Source of the DNA: DATKDF01 sp963752045
Lineage (GTDB): Bacteria; Acidobacteriota; Vicinamibacteria; Vicinamibacterales; SCN-69-37
DNA length: 64,000 nucleotides
Assembly (NCBI GenBank): GCA_963752045.1
Contig: CAVVWN010000008.1
Span: 124,001-188,000 of the forward strand
Reading direction: 5' to 3'
Shown: positions 28,433 to 37,022 of the stretch, one piece after another
How positions within the stretch are numbered: position 1 is the first letter of the stretch
Layout of the letters: each line of letters opens with the position of its first letter
Made by a program: the position numbers and the translations under genes
Notes under the pieces: model-generated
What the model was told of the DNA's origin: nothing
The model's input: the letters and a program-made list of their open reading frames with translations, nothing else
Database searches by the model: none

Positions 28433-29728
28433 CTACGGCCGGAAGCCCTGACGATCCGACCGCGCGGGCCGCCGACGGGCGCCTGCCTGGGCCGGACGCG
28501 ACCCGTGCCGGGGGCCGGGCCTGTATCCGCGTCCGTGTCCGCCGGCCCGGTGCCGACCGGCCGGCGCTGCCGGAGCCATCCGTTCGGCGTCGGTCATCTC
28601 GAAGCCTTCCACGACGACCTGCTCGAGCGCCGACGGCAGCAGCCGCTCGATGTCGCGAAGCAGCCCGCGGTCGGCGGCCGACACCAGCGAAACCGCGCGG
28701 CCGGCGAGGCCGGCCCGGCCGGTCCGTCCCACGCGGTGAATGTAGTCGTCGGCCACGAGCGGCAGGTCGTAGTTGATGACGAGCGGCAGTTGCACGATGT
28801 CGAGTCCGCGCGCGGCAAGGTCGGTGGCCACGAGCACCATCACGCGTCCGGCCTTGAAGTCGCCGAGCGCGCGGTTGCGGGCGCCCTGGCTCTTGTTGCC
28901 GTGGATGACGGCCGCGCGCACGCCGGCCCGCTCGAGCGCTTCGCCCACGCGGTTCGATCCGCGCTTGGTCTTGCAGAAGACCAGCGCCTGGCCAACCGGC
29001 GGCTGCATCAGCAGGTGGCGCAGCAGCTCGCCCTTGCGACCGTCCGACACCGGGTGCGCCCGATGCGTCACCGTCGTCGCCACGACCTGCTCGGTCGAGA
29101 CGTCCACGCGCTGGGGCTCTCGCGTGAACTGCGACGACAACTGCACGACCTCCTTCGAGAAGGTCGCCGAGAACAGCAGCGTCTGACGCTCGCGCGGCAG
29201 CGCGCCGAGAATGCGGCGCAGCGGCGGCAGGAAGCCCATGTCGAGCATCCGGTCGGCTTCGTCGAGCGTCAGGATCGACACCGACGACAGATCGATAGTG
29301 CGCCGCTCCATGTGATCGATGAGCCGGCCTGGCGTCGCGACGACGACGTCGACGCCGCGCGCGAGGGCCTGCACCTGCGCGCCCATCGGCACGCCGCCAA
29401 AGATGGCCGTGGCCTTCAGGTTGACGGGCGCTCCGTAGGTGACGAGGGCCTTGTGCACCTGCAGCGCGAGCTCGCGCGTCGGCACGAGCACGAGGCCGCG
29501 CGGCTTGCGCGACACGGCGCCGCGGCGGTTGGTCACGAGCAGTTGCTCGATCATCGGCAGGCCGAACGCCGCGGTCTTGCCCGTGCCGGTCTGCGCGCGG
29601 GCCAGCAGGTCGCGGCCCGTGAGCACGACAGGAATGGCTTCGACCTGAACGGGCGTCGGCCGGGAATAGCCCAGACGGGCCAGCGGAGTACAGAGTGCGG
29701 GCGTGAGCCCGAGGGACGAAAACGGCAT
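28433..29728 (-). CDS. rhlE: DEAD-box RNA helicase, RhlE-like
   Basis: 431 residues from ATG 29726-29728 (AGGAG 8 nt upstream). All core motifs are present: Q motif (FSSLGL and PTPVQVEAIP), AQTGTGKT (Walker A), VPTRELA, TPGR, DEADRMLDMGF (motif II), SATF (motif III) and HRVGRTGRAG (motif VI). The C-terminus is a short basic Arg/Gly-rich tail (last 50 residues), as in RhlE, and there is no DbpA-type domain. It unwinds structured RNA during ribosome assembly or RNA decay in the cold. The upstream leader of about 300 bases contains hairpins. The symbol rests on overall pattern, so treat it as provisional. Confidence 0.85.
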   Translation of the reverse strand: MPFSSLGLTPALCTPLARLGYSRPTPVQVEAIPVVLTGRDLLARAQTGTGKTAAFGLPMIEQLLVTNRRGAVSRKPRGLVLVPTRELALQVHKALVTYGAPVNLKATAIFGGVPMGAQVQALARGVDVVVATPGRLIDHMERRTIDLSSVSILTLDEADRMLDMGFLPPLRRILGALPRERQTLLFSATFSKEVVQLSSQFTREPQRVDVSTEQVVATTVTHRAHPVSDGRKGELLRHLLMQPPVGQALVFCKTKRGSNRVGEALERAGVRAAVIHGNKSQGARNRALGDFKAGRVMVLVATDLAARGLDIVQLPLVINYDLPLVADDYIHRVGRTGRAGLAGRAVSLVSAADRGLLRDIERLLPSALEQVVVEGFEMTDAERMAPAAPAGRHRAGGHGRGYRPGPRHGSRPAQAGARRRPARSDRQGFRP

Positions 29729-30037
29729 GGAGAAAGCTCCTGAATGGCCTGGAGCGTTTTCCCGTACCGCACTGCAGGCTGACGACAAACGAACGAATGC
29801 GCATCACCCGGATGGGCGTGTGCATTTGGGCGATGGAACCTGTCGGTGGGAACCGTGAGCGACGGGCCGACTCACTCGGCCGTCATGTTCAAGCTACCAG
29901 CGGGAACGCTAAGGTGCCGCGCACAAACCCGACCATTCTAACCCGGATTGGCTTTTCGCGTTTTCAGGCCTGAAAACACCACCACCGTCTCCAGGAGGCC
30001 TCCTCTGAGAGGGCGACGAGGCCGGGTGCCGCCCTGG
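29729..30037 (-). promoter_or_regulatory. Long non-coding leader upstream of the helicase gene
   Basis: 309 bp without a gene. On the helicase (minus) strand it holds a strong hairpin at 29861-29884 (a stem of about 10 bp, one bulged base, loop of 5). There is also an 18-bp perfect palindrome GTTTTCAGGCCTGAAAAC at 29960-29977 and a 12-bp palindrome AGGAGGCCTCCT at 29993-30004. The latter two lie just after the padR stop and may end that transcript. Long structured leaders are known for autoregulated RNA helicase genes; that role here is inference. Confidence 0.4.
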
Positions 30038-30364
30038 TCACGACGCTTCGAGGGCGCGCGCGATGGCCAGCGACAGGCGCTCCCACGCCTCGGTTTCGGT
30101 CCGGAGCTGCTTCCGGCCCGCCTTCGTGAGGGCGTAGTACTTCGCGCGTCGGCGGTTCTCCGATTCACCCCATTCCGACGAGAGCCATCCCCGTCGTTCG
30201 AGCCTGTGGAGCGCCGGAAAGAGCGACCCCGGCTTGACGTCGAACGTGCTGGCGGTCATCTGCTGAATCCGCCTCGAGACGCCCAGGCCGTGATGCGGTT
30301 CGAGCGCCAGCGCCTTCAGAATCAGCAGGTCCAACGTACCCTGCAAGAGGTCCATTCGCGACAT
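30038..30364 (-). CDS. PadR-family transcriptional regulator
   Basis: 108 residues with the PadR winged helix: MDLLQGTLDLLILKALALEP, HHGLGVSRRIQQM, the wing VKPGSLFPALHRLERRGWLSS and the Arg-rich NRRRAKYYALTKAGRKQL. It represses target promoters and is released by ligand or membrane stress. The start is ATG 30362-30364 with GGAGG 6 nt upstream. It lies 14 nt downstream of the ADOP permease gene on the same strand, the standard acidobacterial pairing, and probably controls that operon. Confidence 0.92.
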   Translation of the reverse strand: MSRMDLLQGTLDLLILKALALEPHHGLGVSRRIQQMTASTFDVKPGSLFPALHRLERRGWLSSEWGESENRRRAKYYALTKAGRKQLRTETEAWERLSLAIARALEAS

Positions 30365-30378
30365 GTGAGCCTCCGATG

Positions 30379-33018
30379 TCAGTCCTCGCGAAGCGCGTCG
30401 AGCGCACCGGTGCGCGTGGCGCCGCGTGCGGGCAGATAGCAGGCGAGGAGCCCGACGGCCGGGAGGAGCACGCCCACCGAAGCGAGCGTGGCCGGATCGG
30501 CCGGTTCGATGCCGTAGACGACCGAGGCCATGGCGCCGGAGAGCAGCACCGCGCCAACCAGGCCGAGCGCTGTGCCCGTCGCCGCGAGGAGCAGGCCGTG
30601 TCCGAGCAGGTGTCGCCGGAGGCGTCCCGGGTGCGCACCGAGCGCCAGCCGGATGCCAATCTCGCGCCGGCGTTCGGCGACGAAGACGCTCATCACGCCG
30701 TAGATGCCGACGGCCGCGAGCACGATTGCCGCGGCGGCAAACGTCGTGAGGAGCACCATGTAGAACCGGGGCCTGGCCGTAGCGGCGGCCACCACGGCCG
30801 CCATCGTCTGCACGTCCGAGATGGGCAGCCCGGGTTCGATCCTCCAGATCGCCTCCCGCACCGATGCGGTCAGCGGTTCCGGATCCCCGTCGGTTCGCAC
30901 GACGAGCGTGAGGTACGCGAAGTGTGACGCCGGGCTGGTCAGGTGATCCGGGCTCTGCAGGAACGGCAGGTACATCTCTTCCTCGCGCGACTCGAGCCAC
31001 TCCTCCCGCAGCGTGTCGGCGGCGATGCCCACGACGGTCATCCACTCCGGATCCGCACCGCCCCCGAGTGCGAACCGGCGTCCCAGCGCGTCTTCGCCAG
31101 GCCAGTGCTTGCTGGCGAAGTACTCGTTGATGACGACGACGCGCTCGGTGCTCATGGTGTCGGCGTACGAGATATCGCGGCCACGCCGGAGCCTCACGCC
31201 CATCGTGCCGAAGTAACCCGGCATCACCACTCGATAGGTCGCCGAGGGTCGCTCGGCCGGTCGCGGTTCCGGGCGACCCTCGATCTGGAATGACATCCCC
31301 CAGAGGTCGCCTGCGAGCGGCAGGTGATTGATGGCCGAGGCGGACGCTACGCCCGGCAGTGCTTCGACGGCCTCGAGAGCCGCCCGAAAGAAGGCGGGCC
31401 GGCGTCCCGGCTCGCCTGCCGGCGCACCGGTGACCGAGACGGTCATCGACAGGACGCCTGCCGGATCGAAACCCGGGTCGATGCTCTGCACTCGCAGGAA
31501 ACTGCGGATCGTCAGCCCGGCGCCGGCGAGGAGCAGAATCGCAAGGCCGAACTGCGCCACGGTCAGCATGCCCCGGCCCCGACGGCCCTCGGCGTGACCC
31601 TCACCGGGCCGGACGGTCGTGGAGAGGGCCGAGCGCGCGGCACGAAGGGCCGGCGCGATCCCGAAGAGCAGTCCCGTCAGGATCGAGGCGGCGAGGGCGA
31701 ATGCCACGACGCGTGCGTCGACGACGACCGTATCGAGCCTCGGCAAATCGGGCGGTCCCAGTGTCCTGAGGATGCCCACACCCCAGAAGGCCAGTCCGAG
31801 GCCGGAGAGCCCACCCGCGAGCACGAGCATGAGGCTTTCTGTGAGGACCTGCCGCACGAGCCGCCGCCTGGACGCGCCGAGCGCGAGGCGCATCCCGAAT
31901 TCCCGGTACCGGGCGGCTCCGTGGGCGAGCAGCATGTGGGCGACGTTCGCGCAGGTCATGAGCAGCACGAACCCGACGGCGCCCAGAAGGAGTCCGAGCG
32001 CCCACCGGACGTCGCCGACCACGCGATCGGTCAGCGCGAGCGCCACGACGTCCTGGTTGCTCCCCTCGAACTGTTCCTCGAGACGCGCGGTGATGACGGA
32101 CAGCTCCGCGCGCGCGCCCGCCAGATCCGCGTCCGTCCGCAGCCGGGCGAAAACGCGGAGGCTGCGGTCGCCCCGATTCCGCGAACGCGCGCCGAGCGAC
32201 AGGGGCGCCCACAGCTCGGCTTCGGTCGCCCAGAACGGGGCGAACATGAAGCCGGCCGGCATGACGCCCACGACCGTGTGAGCCAGGCCGTCGAGCGTGA
32301 TCGACCGGCCCAGGATTGCCGGGTCGCCGGCGAACCGACGTTGCCACAGGCGATGGCTCAGCACGACTTCCGGCGCCGCCACGGCCTCGTCGTCGCTGCC
32401 CGGGAAGTAGCGGCCAAGCTCCGGCGCGACGCCCAGCATCGGAAACATGCCGGGCGTGACCCGAAGCGCGTAGAGTTTCTCGGCTTCTCCGTCGCCGACA
32501 AAATCAGTGCGCCAGTACTCGGCCGCAGCCATCTCGCTGAATGACTGCATACCGGCCTTCCAGTCGAGGAAATTCGCGGAAGACACTGGCCCCGTGCCGC
32601 CGTGCAGGACGACGACCAGGCGTTCCGGATCGGCGTATGGCAGCGGCCGCAGCAGCACGGCGTTGACGACGCTGAAGACCGACGTGGCCGCGCCAATCCC
32701 GAGGGCGAGCGCGAGGATGGCCATGCCGCTCGGTACCGGCCGGCGCGTGATGATCCGCACGCCGTGGCGGGCATCGCTCGCAACGGTTGCGAGCCACGCG
32801 CCCGGCCGGGCTTCGCGAACGGTCTCGCTCACCTGCGTCGTGCCCCCGAGCTCGATGAGGGCCTCGCGCCTGGCCCGGTCGGCCGGGAGCCCCGCGCGCA
32901 CTTTCTCGTCCACCATGAGATCCAGGTGCGCCCGGAGCTCGGTATCGAATTCGAAGTCGGCCCGGCGCCCGGTCCCGAGACCCCTCACGAGCTGACGCAG
33001 CCATCGGAGCATCCGCAT
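30379..33018 (-). CDS. ADOP-type MacB/FtsX permease
   Basis: 879 residues, full length for the acidobacterial duplicated orphan permease group. The N-terminal cytoplasmic prefix (RADFEFDTELRAHLDLMVDE) is followed by TM1 (about 98-118; LALALGIGAATSVFSVVNAVLLRPLPY), a large periplasmic MacB-type domain, and three TM segments with the FtsX pattern (VLLMTCANVAHMLLAHGAARYREFGMRLALGASRRRL). A second, shorter copy of the same plan (residues 490-879) ends in a second FtsX domain with VAERRREIGIRLALGAHPGRL. No ATPase partner is adjacent, as usual for the group. Substrate unknown; the family probably works in export or envelope stress. PadR lies 14 nt downstream. Confidence 0.93.
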   Translation of the reverse strand: MRMLRWLRQLVRGLGTGRRADFEFDTELRAHLDLMVDEKVRAGLPADRARREALIELGGTTQVSETVREARPGAWLATVASDARHGVRIITRRPVPSGMAILALALGIGAATSVFSVVNAVLLRPLPYADPERLVVVLHGGTGPVSSANFLDWKAGMQSFSEMAAAEYWRTDFVGDGEAEKLYALRVTPGMFPMLGVAPELGRYFPGSDDEAVAAPEVVLSHRLWQRRFAGDPAILGRSITLDGLAHTVVGVMPAGFMFAPFWATEAELWAPLSLGARSRNRGDRSLRVFARLRTDADLAGARAELSVITARLEEQFEGSNQDVVALALTDRVVGDVRWALGLLLGAVGFVLLMTCANVAHMLLAHGAARYREFGMRLALGASRRRLVRQVLTESLMLVLAGGLSGLGLAFWGVGILRTLGPPDLPRLDTVVVDARVVAFALAASILTGLLFGIAPALRAARSALSTTVRPGEGHAEGRRGRGMLTVAQFGLAILLLAGAGLTIRSFLRVQSIDPGFDPAGVLSMTVSVTGAPAGEPGRRPAFFRAALEAVEALPGVASASAINHLPLAGDLWGMSFQIEGRPEPRPAERPSATYRVVMPGYFGTMGVRLRRGRDISYADTMSTERVVVINEYFASKHWPGEDALGRRFALGGGADPEWMTVVGIAADTLREEWLESREEEMYLPFLQSPDHLTSPASHFAYLTLVVRTDGDPEPLTASVREAIWRIEPGLPISDVQTMAAVVAAATARPRFYMVLLTTFAAAAIVLAAVGIYGVMSVFVAERRREIGIRLALGAHPGRLRRHLLGHGLLLAATGTALGLVGAVLLSGAMASVVYGIEPADPATLASVGVLLPAVGLLACYLPARGATRTGALDALRED

Positions 33019-33099
33019 CTGGTCATTCCTATCGAATGACTATATGAGTAGCGCGGACTCCTATCGAATGTCAATAGGAGATGGGGGCCTGCGGCGACG
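33019..33099 (-). promoter_or_regulatory. Candidate promoter/operator of the ADOP-padR operon
   Basis: The 81 bp upstream of the ADOP start contain two direct copies of TCCTATCGAATG (33027-33038 and 33059-33070), 32 bp apart. The second copy is extended to an inverted pair TCCTAT-N9-ATAGGA (33059-33079). On the minus strand a TTGACA overlaps this second copy. I infer that the repeated motif is a regulator site, most simply for the adjacent PadR. Confidence 0.45.
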
Positions 33100-33330
33100 T
33101 CAGCTGCCAGGGGCCTCGTCGTCGGCCAGTTCGAACACCTCGTCGACCGTCGTGCCGAACGTCTTCGCGATGCGGAGCGCAAGCGCCAGCGACGGCACGT
33201 AGCGGCTCTGCTCGAGAAGGATGATGGTCTGGCGCGTGCAGCCGACCGCGTCGGCAAGCGCCTGCTGGGTCATTTCGCCATGCTCGAACCGGAGCCGGCG
33301 AAGCTGGTTGCGAACTTCGGCCTTTGGCAT
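33100..33330 (-). CDS. Small XRE-family HTH regulator
   Basis: 76 residues, essentially one Cro/CI-type helix-turn-helix: EVRNQLRRLRFEHGEMTQQALADAVGCTRQTIILLEQSRYVPSLALALRIAKTF. These small regulators are commonly encoded directly behind a small membrane protein and regulate that operon. The start is ATG 33328-33330, 3 nt after the membrane-protein stop, so the two genes form one operon. The probable operator is the palindrome in the operon promoter. Confidence 0.9.
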   Translation of the reverse strand: MPKAEVRNQLRRLRFEHGEMTQQALADAVGCTRQTIILLEQSRYVPSLALALRIAKTFGTTVDEVFELADDEAPGS

Positions 33331-33333
33331 TGT

Positions 33334-33879
33334 TCAGCTCCGCCGGTAGCCGACGAGGATTCCAAGCGGCCACGCGAGCATGTTCGCCGCCAGACACGAC
33401 CAGAAGATGAGGTGCAGGTACGGCATCGGGACCCCCGGCGTGCCCCGGAACGTTTCCTGGAGGCCGATGGTCCAGGCCGCGACCGTGAGGAGCATGAGCG
33501 CGCCCTGGAACATGGGGGCACGCGCCAGCACGGCCTTGTCGCGCTCGTCGAGCGCCGCGCGCCGCATCAGCCGGGTGGGAACGTAGACGGCCAGCACCGC
33601 GAAGAGCGAGAGACCGGCCAGCACGATGGCCGTGAACTGCATACGCAGCCGGTCATCGTTCATCACGGTTTCCGCGCCGTGGCTGATGACCAGCCAGGCA
33701 GCGGAGCCAACCACGGCGACTGCGGCCAGCGTGCCCCACAGGGCGAGGCGTTCGAGACTGGTGGCCGGCACGGGCTCGGCGCCGGCCGGCGGCCGGTCGG
33801 CCCGGATGTGGCGGGCCAACTGAACGCCAAACACCACGAAGAGCACGACGACGACGATGGCTATGAGAGGGAACAGCAT
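33334..33879 (-). CDS. Uncharacterised integral membrane protein with four TM segments
   Basis: 181 residues from ATG 33877-33879 (GGAG 6 nt upstream). Four hydrophobic segments at about 3-24, 45-68, 82-105 and 118-140, with a C-terminal segment ending in LGILVGYRRS. No family is recognised with confidence. Its position directly before an XRE regulator fits the common regulator/membrane-protein pairs of unknown function. A longer reading from 33948 would overlap the -35 and -10 boxes and was rejected. Confidence 0.75.
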   Translation of the reverse strand: MLFPLIAIVVVVLFVVFGVQLARHIRADRPPAGAEPVPATSLERLALWGTLAAVAVVGSAAWLVISHGAETVMNDDRLRMQFTAIVLAGLSLFAVLAVYVPTRLMRRAALDERDKAVLARAPMFQGALMLLTVAAWTIGLQETFRGTPGVPMPYLHLIFWSCLAANMLAWPLGILVGYRRS

Positions 33880-33919
33880 GGTCAACTCCAGCCAACCGAA
33901 TGTACGGTTGAGCATACTT

Positions 33920-33948
33920 AAAGTAATAAAAACATTACATAATGTCAA
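33920..33948 (-). promoter_or_regulatory. Promoter and palindromic operator of the XRE operon
   Basis: An unusually AT-rich patch in this GC-rich window. On the minus strand TTGACA (33943-33948) and TACTTT (33920-33925) are separated by 17 bp. The palindrome ACATTA-N2-TAATGT (33932-33945) overlaps the -35 end and fills the spacer. This is a good place for a repressor, so I infer autoregulation by the small XRE protein. Confidence 0.6.
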
Positions 33949-34016
33949 GTAAATAGTTCTTCATGTTCCGATTTGGACTGACGCATGGCACCTGGGGGCG
34001 CCAGTAGGAGAAGATC

Positions 34017-34589
34017 GTGGCCATGAGCACGCCTTCGACGCCCACCGGCATCCTCCGCGACCAGCACCGCAAGATCCTGAAGATTGCCGACGTGCTCGAG
34101 CACGTCCTCGGGACGGCCGGGGAGGCCGGGCCCGACTACGAGGCCGTCGACGACTGTGTGAGCTTCATCAGGCTCTACGCTGACGCGCTGCACCACGGCA
34201 AGGAAGAGGACCTGCTGTTCCCCGAGCTCGTCTCGCGCGGCATGCCGAAAGACGGTGGGCCGATTGCCGTCATGCTCCACGAGCATGCGGAAGGTCGAAA
34301 GTTCGCGAGAGCGATGGCCGCCGAGCTTGCGGCTGCGCGCGAGGGGGATGCCGAGGCGCGAACGCGCCTCGAGCGGGCGGGCCGCGGCTACGTGGCGCTC
34401 ATCCGCGGGCACATCATGAAGGAGGACCACATCCTCTTCAACATGGCGGACCAGATGATCGACGAGCCGGCCTGCCGGAGCCTCTGCGCGGCCTACGACG
34501 GTGTGTGCCAGCGCCGGTTCGACGGGTGCACCGTGGCCGAGCTCGAGTCGATTCTCGCGCGCCTGGTCGAACGATACCCGTCGGCCTGA
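34017..34589 (+). CDS. Hemerythrin-domain protein
   Basis: 190 residues with a four-helix hemerythrin/HHE fold. Likely di-iron ligands: His in RDQHRKIL, the pair in DALHHGKEEDLLFPELV, HEHAEGRKF, and HIMKEDHILF, which carry the expected His/Glu pattern. It may sense or bind oxygen, NO or iron in the cytoplasm. The GTG at 34017 has AGGAG 6 nt upstream; ATG 34023 is the alternative. It faces away from the XRE operon. Confidence 0.85.
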   Translation: MAMSTPSTPTGILRDQHRKILKIADVLEHVLGTAGEAGPDYEAVDDCVSFIRLYADALHHGKEEDLLFPELVSRGMPKDGGPIAVMLHEHAEGRKFARAMAAELAAAREGDAEARTRLERAGRGYVALIRGHIMKEDHILFNMADQMIDEPACRSLCAAYDGVCQRRFDGCTVAELESILARLVERYPSA

Positions 34590-34615
34590 GCCCGGCGCTC
34601 GCCTCGGGCAGTCGT

Positions 34616-35053
34616 TCAGCGCGTGGCCGACTGTTCGACGAGGGCTTTGAGCCGGGCGAGGTCGGACGCCATGGCCGCGCGCATCGGTCCGCCGATCATC
34701 GACTCAGGCAGTCCCGGCGCGCGCATCTCCCCGACGTTCTGAATGCGCGCGACCGAGCCGCCGGCGGACCGTCCCACCTGGTAGACGATCGATCCGACGA
34801 ACGGGCCGTCGAGAACGCGCAGCTCCAGGACGTGCGGGAAGTGAAACGCCACCACTTCGGTCGTCCACGAGATGTCCTTGGTGAAGAGGGTGCCGGCGCG
34901 CCGCACGCGCGCCCCGGGCTTGATGCCCGGGTCCATCACGTCCACCGTGCTGACGGCGGCCATCCAGTCGGGATCGCGATGCGGATCGAACATCACGGCG
35001 GCGATGTCGGCGGGCGAGGCGGCGATTTCGATTTCTGCAGTGACGTCGATCAT
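34616..35053 (-). CDS. SRPBCC (START-like) family protein
   Basis: 145 residues of a START-like helix-grip fold: MIDVTAEIEIAASPADIAAVMFDPHRDPDWM, PGIKPGARVRRAG, FPHVLELRVLDGPFVGSIVYQV and a long C-terminal helix ending LARLKALVEQSATR. Members bind hydrophobic ligands; the ligand is unknown here. The start at ATG 35051-35053 is the first Met of the domain. It lies 65 nt downstream of the phosphatase gene on the same strand, so it may be co-transcribed. Confidence 0.8.
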   Translation of the reverse strand: MIDVTAEIEIAASPADIAAVMFDPHRDPDWMAAVSTVDVMDPGIKPGARVRRAGTLFTKDISWTTEVVAFHFPHVLELRVLDGPFVGSIVYQVGRSAGGSVARIQNVGEMRAPGLPESMIGGPMRAAMASDLARLKALVEQSATR

Positions 35054-35118
35054 GTCGTCGGATGTCCCTTCGGTCCTCTGGCCGTCTGAAGCCGGCCGCT
35101 CGGTCCGCCCGATGTCCT

Positions 35119-36507
35119 TCAGGCGGTGCGTTTGACGATCACGGCCGTCAGGTCGTCGGCCTGCGCGGCGCCGCCGACAAACGTCGTCACCGCATCGTAC
35201 ATCGTCCGGATGATCTCGTCGGGCGGCCGTGTGGCGGCCGATCGGATGGCGGCTTCCAGCCGGTCCATGCCGAACTCCTCGCCGCTCGTGTTTTCCCACT
35301 CGAAGAAGCCGTCGGTCATGAGTACGAGCATGTCGCCCGGCGCCATGGCCAGTGTCTGTGGCGGCCCGTACGGCATGCCCGGGACGACGCCGAACGGCAC
35401 GCCGTGGGCGTCGAACTGCTGGACGCGGTCGTCGGCGGCCGTGTAGAAGACCAACGGCCCGTGCCCGGCCGAGAGCAGGTGCAACTGGTTCGTCTCGGGC
35501 TCGAGGAGCGCGGCGGCCACCGTCACGAGCTTTCCGGCGGGAAGGTCGTTGATGAGCACGTCATTCAGCCGGCTCATCGCGTCTCCCAGATCCGACGACA
35601 CCGGCACGAGCGCGCGAGCATAGGCGCGACAGGCCGCTGCCATGAGCGCGGGGCCCACGCCGTGCCCGGTCACGTCGGCGAGCATGACGACGATGCGGCC
35701 GTCGGGGAGCCGCTCCCAGTCGTAGTAGTCGCCTCCGGTCTGATCGGCTGGCTGGTTCCATCCGGCGACGGCATACCGCTCGACGCGGGGTGGTGTGGCC
35801 GGCAGCAGTCCTTGCTGAATGGACCGGGCGAGATCGAGGTCCCGCTCGAGCTTCTCCTTCTGGGCTCTCGTGTCGGCCTCGCGCAGCGCCGCCGCGACGT
35901 GCTTGCGAACCTCTGCTGCCACGCCTCCGGCAATGAAGCCGCCGATGAGGATGAATGCCGCGTACGACCCATGGACAGGAAGTTCGAAATCGACCCCGTC
36001 GGCCGCCGGCGGATACGACGCGTAGATCCAGGCCGTCGCGCCGAGGTAGCCGGCCGCGGCCGACGCGCCAGTCAACCGCGAGAGCGCCGGGCTCAGCCGC
36101 AGGGTCGACAGCGTGATCAGGAAGAAGTAGACGAGCGCGGTCGGCGCCACGAGCGCCTGATAGGGCCTGAAGAACCCGCTTCCGGCCAGGATGATGATGG
36201 CAAGCGTCGGAATCTGCGTCTCGATGATCGTGCTGAGGAACCAGACGGCCGGCCGGAGCGTGCGTCCCTCGGCCAGTCGCCGGTTCACCATCCGTAACAC
36301 GCCGAACTCGTAGGCGGCTGCCGCGCCGAGCAGCAGGAACGTGGGCGCCACGATCGCGTCGCTGCCAAAGGCGGGAGCGAAGATCAGCCGCGCGACCGAT
36401 ACCGCCGCAAGCGCCGCAAACGCCCACAGGAGGCCAATGACGCGCGTGCGCTCGCTTCTGAGCTCGGCGAGCTCGAACGCGCTGCTCTCGATGACCGGCG
36501 CCGCCAT
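35119..36507 (-). CDS. Membrane PP2C/SpoIIE-type Ser/Thr phosphatase
   Basis: 462 residues: about six N-terminal membrane segments (25-190), a coiled segment (VRKHVAAALREADTRAQKEK), then a PPM/SpoIIE phosphatase domain (LDLARSIQQGLLPATPPRVE at its start). The metal-binding Asp and Gly residues lie in IVVMLADVTGHGVGPALMAAA and GDMLVLMTDGFFEWEN. Such proteins usually reset anti-sigma/anti-anti-sigma switches, but no partner-switch gene is next to it. The start codon directly abuts the stop of the upstream holin-like gene. Confidence 0.88.
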   Translation of the reverse strand: MAAPVIESSAFELAELRSERTRVIGLLWAFAALAAVSVARLIFAPAFGSDAIVAPTFLLLGAAAAYEFGVLRMVNRRLAEGRTLRPAVWFLSTIIETQIPTLAIIILAGSGFFRPYQALVAPTALVYFFLITLSTLRLSPALSRLTGASAAAGYLGATAWIYASYPPAADGVDFELPVHGSYAAFILIGGFIAGGVAAEVRKHVAAALREADTRAQKEKLERDLDLARSIQQGLLPATPPRVERYAVAGWNQPADQTGGDYYDWERLPDGRIVVMLADVTGHGVGPALMAAACRAYARALVPVSSDLGDAMSRLNDVLINDLPAGKLVTVAAALLEPETNQLHLLSAGHGPLVFYTAADDRVQQFDAHGVPFGVVPGMPYGPPQTLAMAPGDMLVLMTDGFFEWENTSGEEFGMDRLEAAIRSAATRPPDEIIRTMYDAVTTFVGGAAQADDLTAVIVKRTA

Positions 36508-36861
36508 CTATCGCGGTTCCCGCTTCGGCATGAACGTGCCGTTCAGCATCCAGCTGACGACGCTGACCACGAGCGAACCGGCGACGGCCGGGATGAACCC
36601 GTCAATCGTGAAACCCGGAATGACGAGCGCGGTCAGCGCGAGACACAGAGCGTTCAGCACGAACAGAAACAGGCCGAGCGTCACGAGCGTAATCGGCAGC
36701 GTCAGCACGAACAGCACGGGCCGGACGAACGCGTTCACCAGGCCCAGGATGACGCCGGCCCAGAGCGCCGACCCGTTGTCGGCCAGGTTGAGGCCGGGCA
36801 CTAGCCACGCCGCGACGATGATCGCGATGCCGTTGAGCAACAGGGTGGCGAGGAATCGCAT
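36508..36861 (-). CDS. Phage-holin-family (4_2-type) small membrane protein
   Basis: 117 residues with four hydrophobic segments (5-22, 30-50, 57-78, 88-110), starting MRFLATLLLNGIAIIVAAWLVPG and including ALWAGVILGLVNAFVRPVL, the signature of the Phage_holin_4_2 family. Despite the name these are chromosomal membrane proteins of unknown role; no phage gene is nearby. It shares an operon with the SpoIIE phosphatase (stop abuts start). Confidence 0.85.
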   Translation of the reverse strand: MRFLATLLLNGIAIIVAAWLVPGLNLADNGSALWAGVILGLVNAFVRPVLFVLTLPITLVTLGLFLFVLNALCLALTALVIPGFTIDGFIPAVAGSLVVSVVSWMLNGTFMPKREPR

Positions 36862-37022
36862 CGGCCGATCTTAGGGCCCGTGAGGCAATAAGTGAAGCAT
36901 ACTGACGGCCGATGCATCCCGGCGGGCAGCGGTGTGCCGGTGAGGCCCCCGGAGGTCGTCGCGACATCGTCGTACCGCGGGGATAAGATTGGGACGGCTC
37001 GTTAGCTCAAGGAGCACCCGGA

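Noticed and set aside
33880..33948. N-terminal extension of the four-TM membrane protein starting at 33948
   Set aside because: It would overlap the -35 and -10 boxes; ATG 33879 has a good ribosome site.
36508..36861. Prophage signal from the holin-family protein
   Set aside because: No phage structural, lysis or integrase genes nearby; the family is common on chromosomes.
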